A stretch of DNA of 14,536 nt from Pseudomonadota bacterium (GTDB lineage: Bacteria > Pseudomonadota > Alphaproteobacteria > Caulobacterales > Caulobacteraceae): NCBI GenBank assembly GCA_023416055.1, contig JAEZIH010000042.1, positions 1-14,536 of the forward strand. Reading direction: 5' to 3'. Shown here in pieces: positions 14,001-14,536 of this stretch. Under the pieces are notes generated by a model. It did no database searches. It was not told the origin of the DNA and worked only from the letters and a program-made list of their open reading frames with translations. Position numbers and translations under genes: made by a program. How positions within the stretch are numbered: the stretch's first letter is position 1; every line of letters starts with the position of its first letter.

Positions 14001-14536
14001 CTGATCGCCGCCGAGGCGGGCGAGACGTTGCCCACCGCATCGGTCGCCGTCGCCGACGCCGTGTGCACGCCGTCCGCCAGGGCGGCCGAAGTGTAGCTCC
14101 ACGTTCCGCCGGTGGCGGTCAGGGTGGCCACCACCGCGCCGTCGACGCTGAGCGCCACCGTCGCGCCGGCTTCCGCCGTGCCCGAGAGCGTCGGGGTCCG
14201 GTTCGAGGACAGGGCCTCGACCGGGTTGACCACCGGCGCGGCCGGTGCCGTGGCGTCGATGGTGAAGCTGATCGCCGCCGAGGCCGGCGAGACGTTGCCC
14301 GCCGCATCGGTCGCCGTCGCCGACGCCGTGTGCACGCCGTCCGCCAGGGCGGCCGAGGTGTAGCTCCAGCTTCCGCCGGTGGCGGTCAGGGTGGCGACCA
14401 CCGCGCCGGCAACGGTGAGGGTCACCGTCGCGCCGGCTTCCGCCGTGCCCGTGATGGTCGGGGTCCGGTTCGAGGACAGGGCCTCGATCGGGGCGATCAC
14501 CGGCGCGGCCGGGGCCGTGGCGTCGATGGTGAAGCT
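11048..14536 (-). CDS. Autotransporter adhesin with Ig-like repeats (N-terminus beyond window)
   Basis: The visible 1,162 codons lack the N-terminus and signal peptide. Residues are counted from the ATG at 14500. About 1-262 hold three Big/BapA-type Ig-like repeats (TPTITGTAEAGATVTL, then SWSYTSAALADGVHTASATA), two nearly identical and the third diverged. About 266-348, 468-557, 558-648 and 649-735 are four putative-Ig (He_PIG) domains (LPAGVSLAADGALSGTPT type), and a cadherin-like segment with a Gly-rich insert spans 353-465. A helical linker (742-780) precedes a C-terminal autotransporter beta-barrel (about 875-1150, RVWASGAISLG to LKATTPF) ending in the usual terminal Phe. The barrel sits in the outer membrane and displays the passenger. 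Adhesion or biofilm function is inferred from the repeats. In-frame ATGs here are internal; the true start lies to the right. Confidence 0.9.
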   Translation of the reverse strand, partial: SFTIDATAPAAPVIAPIEALSSNRTPTITGTAEAGATVTLTVAGAVVATLTATGGSWSYTSAALADGVHTASATATDAAGNVSPASAAISFTIDATAPAAPVVNPVEALSSNRTPTLSGTAEAGATVALSVDGAVVATLTATGGTWSYTSAALADGVHTASATATDAVGNVSPASAAISFTIDATAPDAPVISAPVDGSITDVGRPTISGVAEAGSTVRLSINGGAPVSIAVVGGAWSYTPAADLPAGAVSLSAVAVDAAGNASSATTARFTYAPVKLEAGSLPAGQVGAGYSGRIAVTGGTGPYGFAVTGGSLPAGVSLAADGALSGTPTASGSYSFTVTVTDANGFTATQTYAIVVAAPAPPAANPVTIQAPANAADVPTQIDVSAHVQNATGIEIVTPPANGVATVSGFVITYVANAGYFGTDSFTYRAIGYADGAGGGAAPSGGGERIGVRSVTSGAGAGPGSTPATVTVTIAAPTLVLADEALPAARVGEPLSRTLAATGGTAPYSYAVTGGALPTGVSLSREGVLSGAPTDGGRFDFTVTATDSSTGAGPFSIAARYSLTVEASTIVVTPAALPAGVRGVPYDQTVAAVGGVAPYSYAVIAGELPAGLSLGADGRITGTPTVTGTFAVQVQATDSAGGAGPYKGVAEVRLTIQAATLTLTPATLPDVLAGVPYSQKIEATGGQGGYTFAVTAGALPDGLTLTPAGILGGRPTTGGTFAFTITATDGFGNTGSLDLTLTVEARPDPSQDPDVRGLNTAQSEAARRLAGTQISNFNRRLEALHAGGSVQSVALGVTLDANAFTPLDELERSMGALGQALAHQPEHGDGRGQGRGQTGALTRAALADLDDRATLARLMSASRTEAGGGGLNAAPASGTAIAAAGGPRVWASGAISLGNRDATTRSAELSITTSGVSAGVDMSVAANLDVGVGLGFGQEHTDVGADVSRLEAESWMGVAYLSWRPVDGLFVDGLVGYGELGFDLRRRTPVNGDLVFGERDGRAWFGSLSAGSDRTWGPTRLIGYGRLEMVSAELDAFTEAGSALWALHYDAREVNSLEGVMGLRYQRTIERRNGVWTPGLRLELRHEFGNADSQVLHYADWLEGPGYLIAADGWRRTRLTTGLSLDYRARSGWTWSGEYEGGFSTGEILQSLRLKATTPF
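13981..14536 (-). repeat. 267-bp near-identical tandem coding repeats
   Basis: Units at 13981-14247 and 14248-14514 align without gaps over 267 bp (89 codons) with only scattered base differences. A third begins at 14515, identical over the 22 bases visible. Each encodes one Ig-like passenger domain. High DNA identity means recent duplication or ongoing gene conversion and makes copy-number change likely. Confidence 0.9.

Noticed and set aside
13080..14102. 340-codon second minus-strand frame inside the autotransporter
   Set aside because: It is an alternative frame of the same strand with Arg/Gly-rich sequence; the real frame gives clean Ig-like repeats and a beta-barrel.
13981..14536. CRISPR-like array
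   Set aside because: The repeats are 267 bp, coding, in frame and contiguous, with no spacers; they are protein-domain duplications.

Overview
The window is very GC-rich, with strong G/C preference at third codon positions, GTG starts and many 4-base ATGA/GTGA gene overlaps. Gene content (DUF4402 pilin-like proteins with a chaperone-usher pair, a CHASE3 hybrid kinase, a repetitive autotransporter ending in Phe) and the form of a tRNA-Val fragment suggest an alphaproteobacterium, most likely Caulobacteraceae (Brevundimonas-like). The genus is an inference; there is no rRNA or marker gene to settle it.

Left part (1-5573): a response regulator receiver domain runs off the left edge on the minus strand. 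Divergent from it is a five-gene plus-strand operon: a DUF4402 secreted protein (probable major pilin), a PapD-like periplasmic chaperone, a 904-residue outer-membrane usher, and two small secreted proteins (probable minor subunits). A strong stem-loop separates the first gene from the second. The other genes overlap by 4 bases, as expected for translational coupling. This looks like a complete, non-classical chaperone-usher surface fibre system.

Middle (5564-8717): a minus-strand operon, convergent with the pilus operon and overlapping its end by 10 bases, encodes a phosphorelay: a membrane hybrid histidine kinase (CHASE3-PAS-HisKA-HATPase-REC-REC), a stand-alone receiver and a stand-alone Hpt protein, each joined by a 4-base overlap. 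No DNA-binding output domain lies in this operon, so the output must be elsewhere. The regulator at the left edge is a candidate, but only by proximity.

Accessory region (8718-10975): a lone HipB/y4mF-type antitoxin-like regulator without HipA, a perfect 16-bp palindrome, a 3' fragment of tRNA-Val(GAC) with tandem repeats beside it (a probable integrase attachment site), two doubtful small ORFs, a secreted small protein, and a LysR regulator lacking its DNA-binding half. The last two meet head to head with no promoter space, which points to a deletion or insertion junction near 10400.

Right part (10981-14536): a rho-independent-type hairpin and a large minus-strand autotransporter. It has a C-terminal beta-barrel and a passenger of bacterial Ig-like and putative-Ig repeats, with near-identical 267-bp DNA repeats that continue past the window edge. 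With the pilus operon, the window carries two separate surface-adhesion systems.
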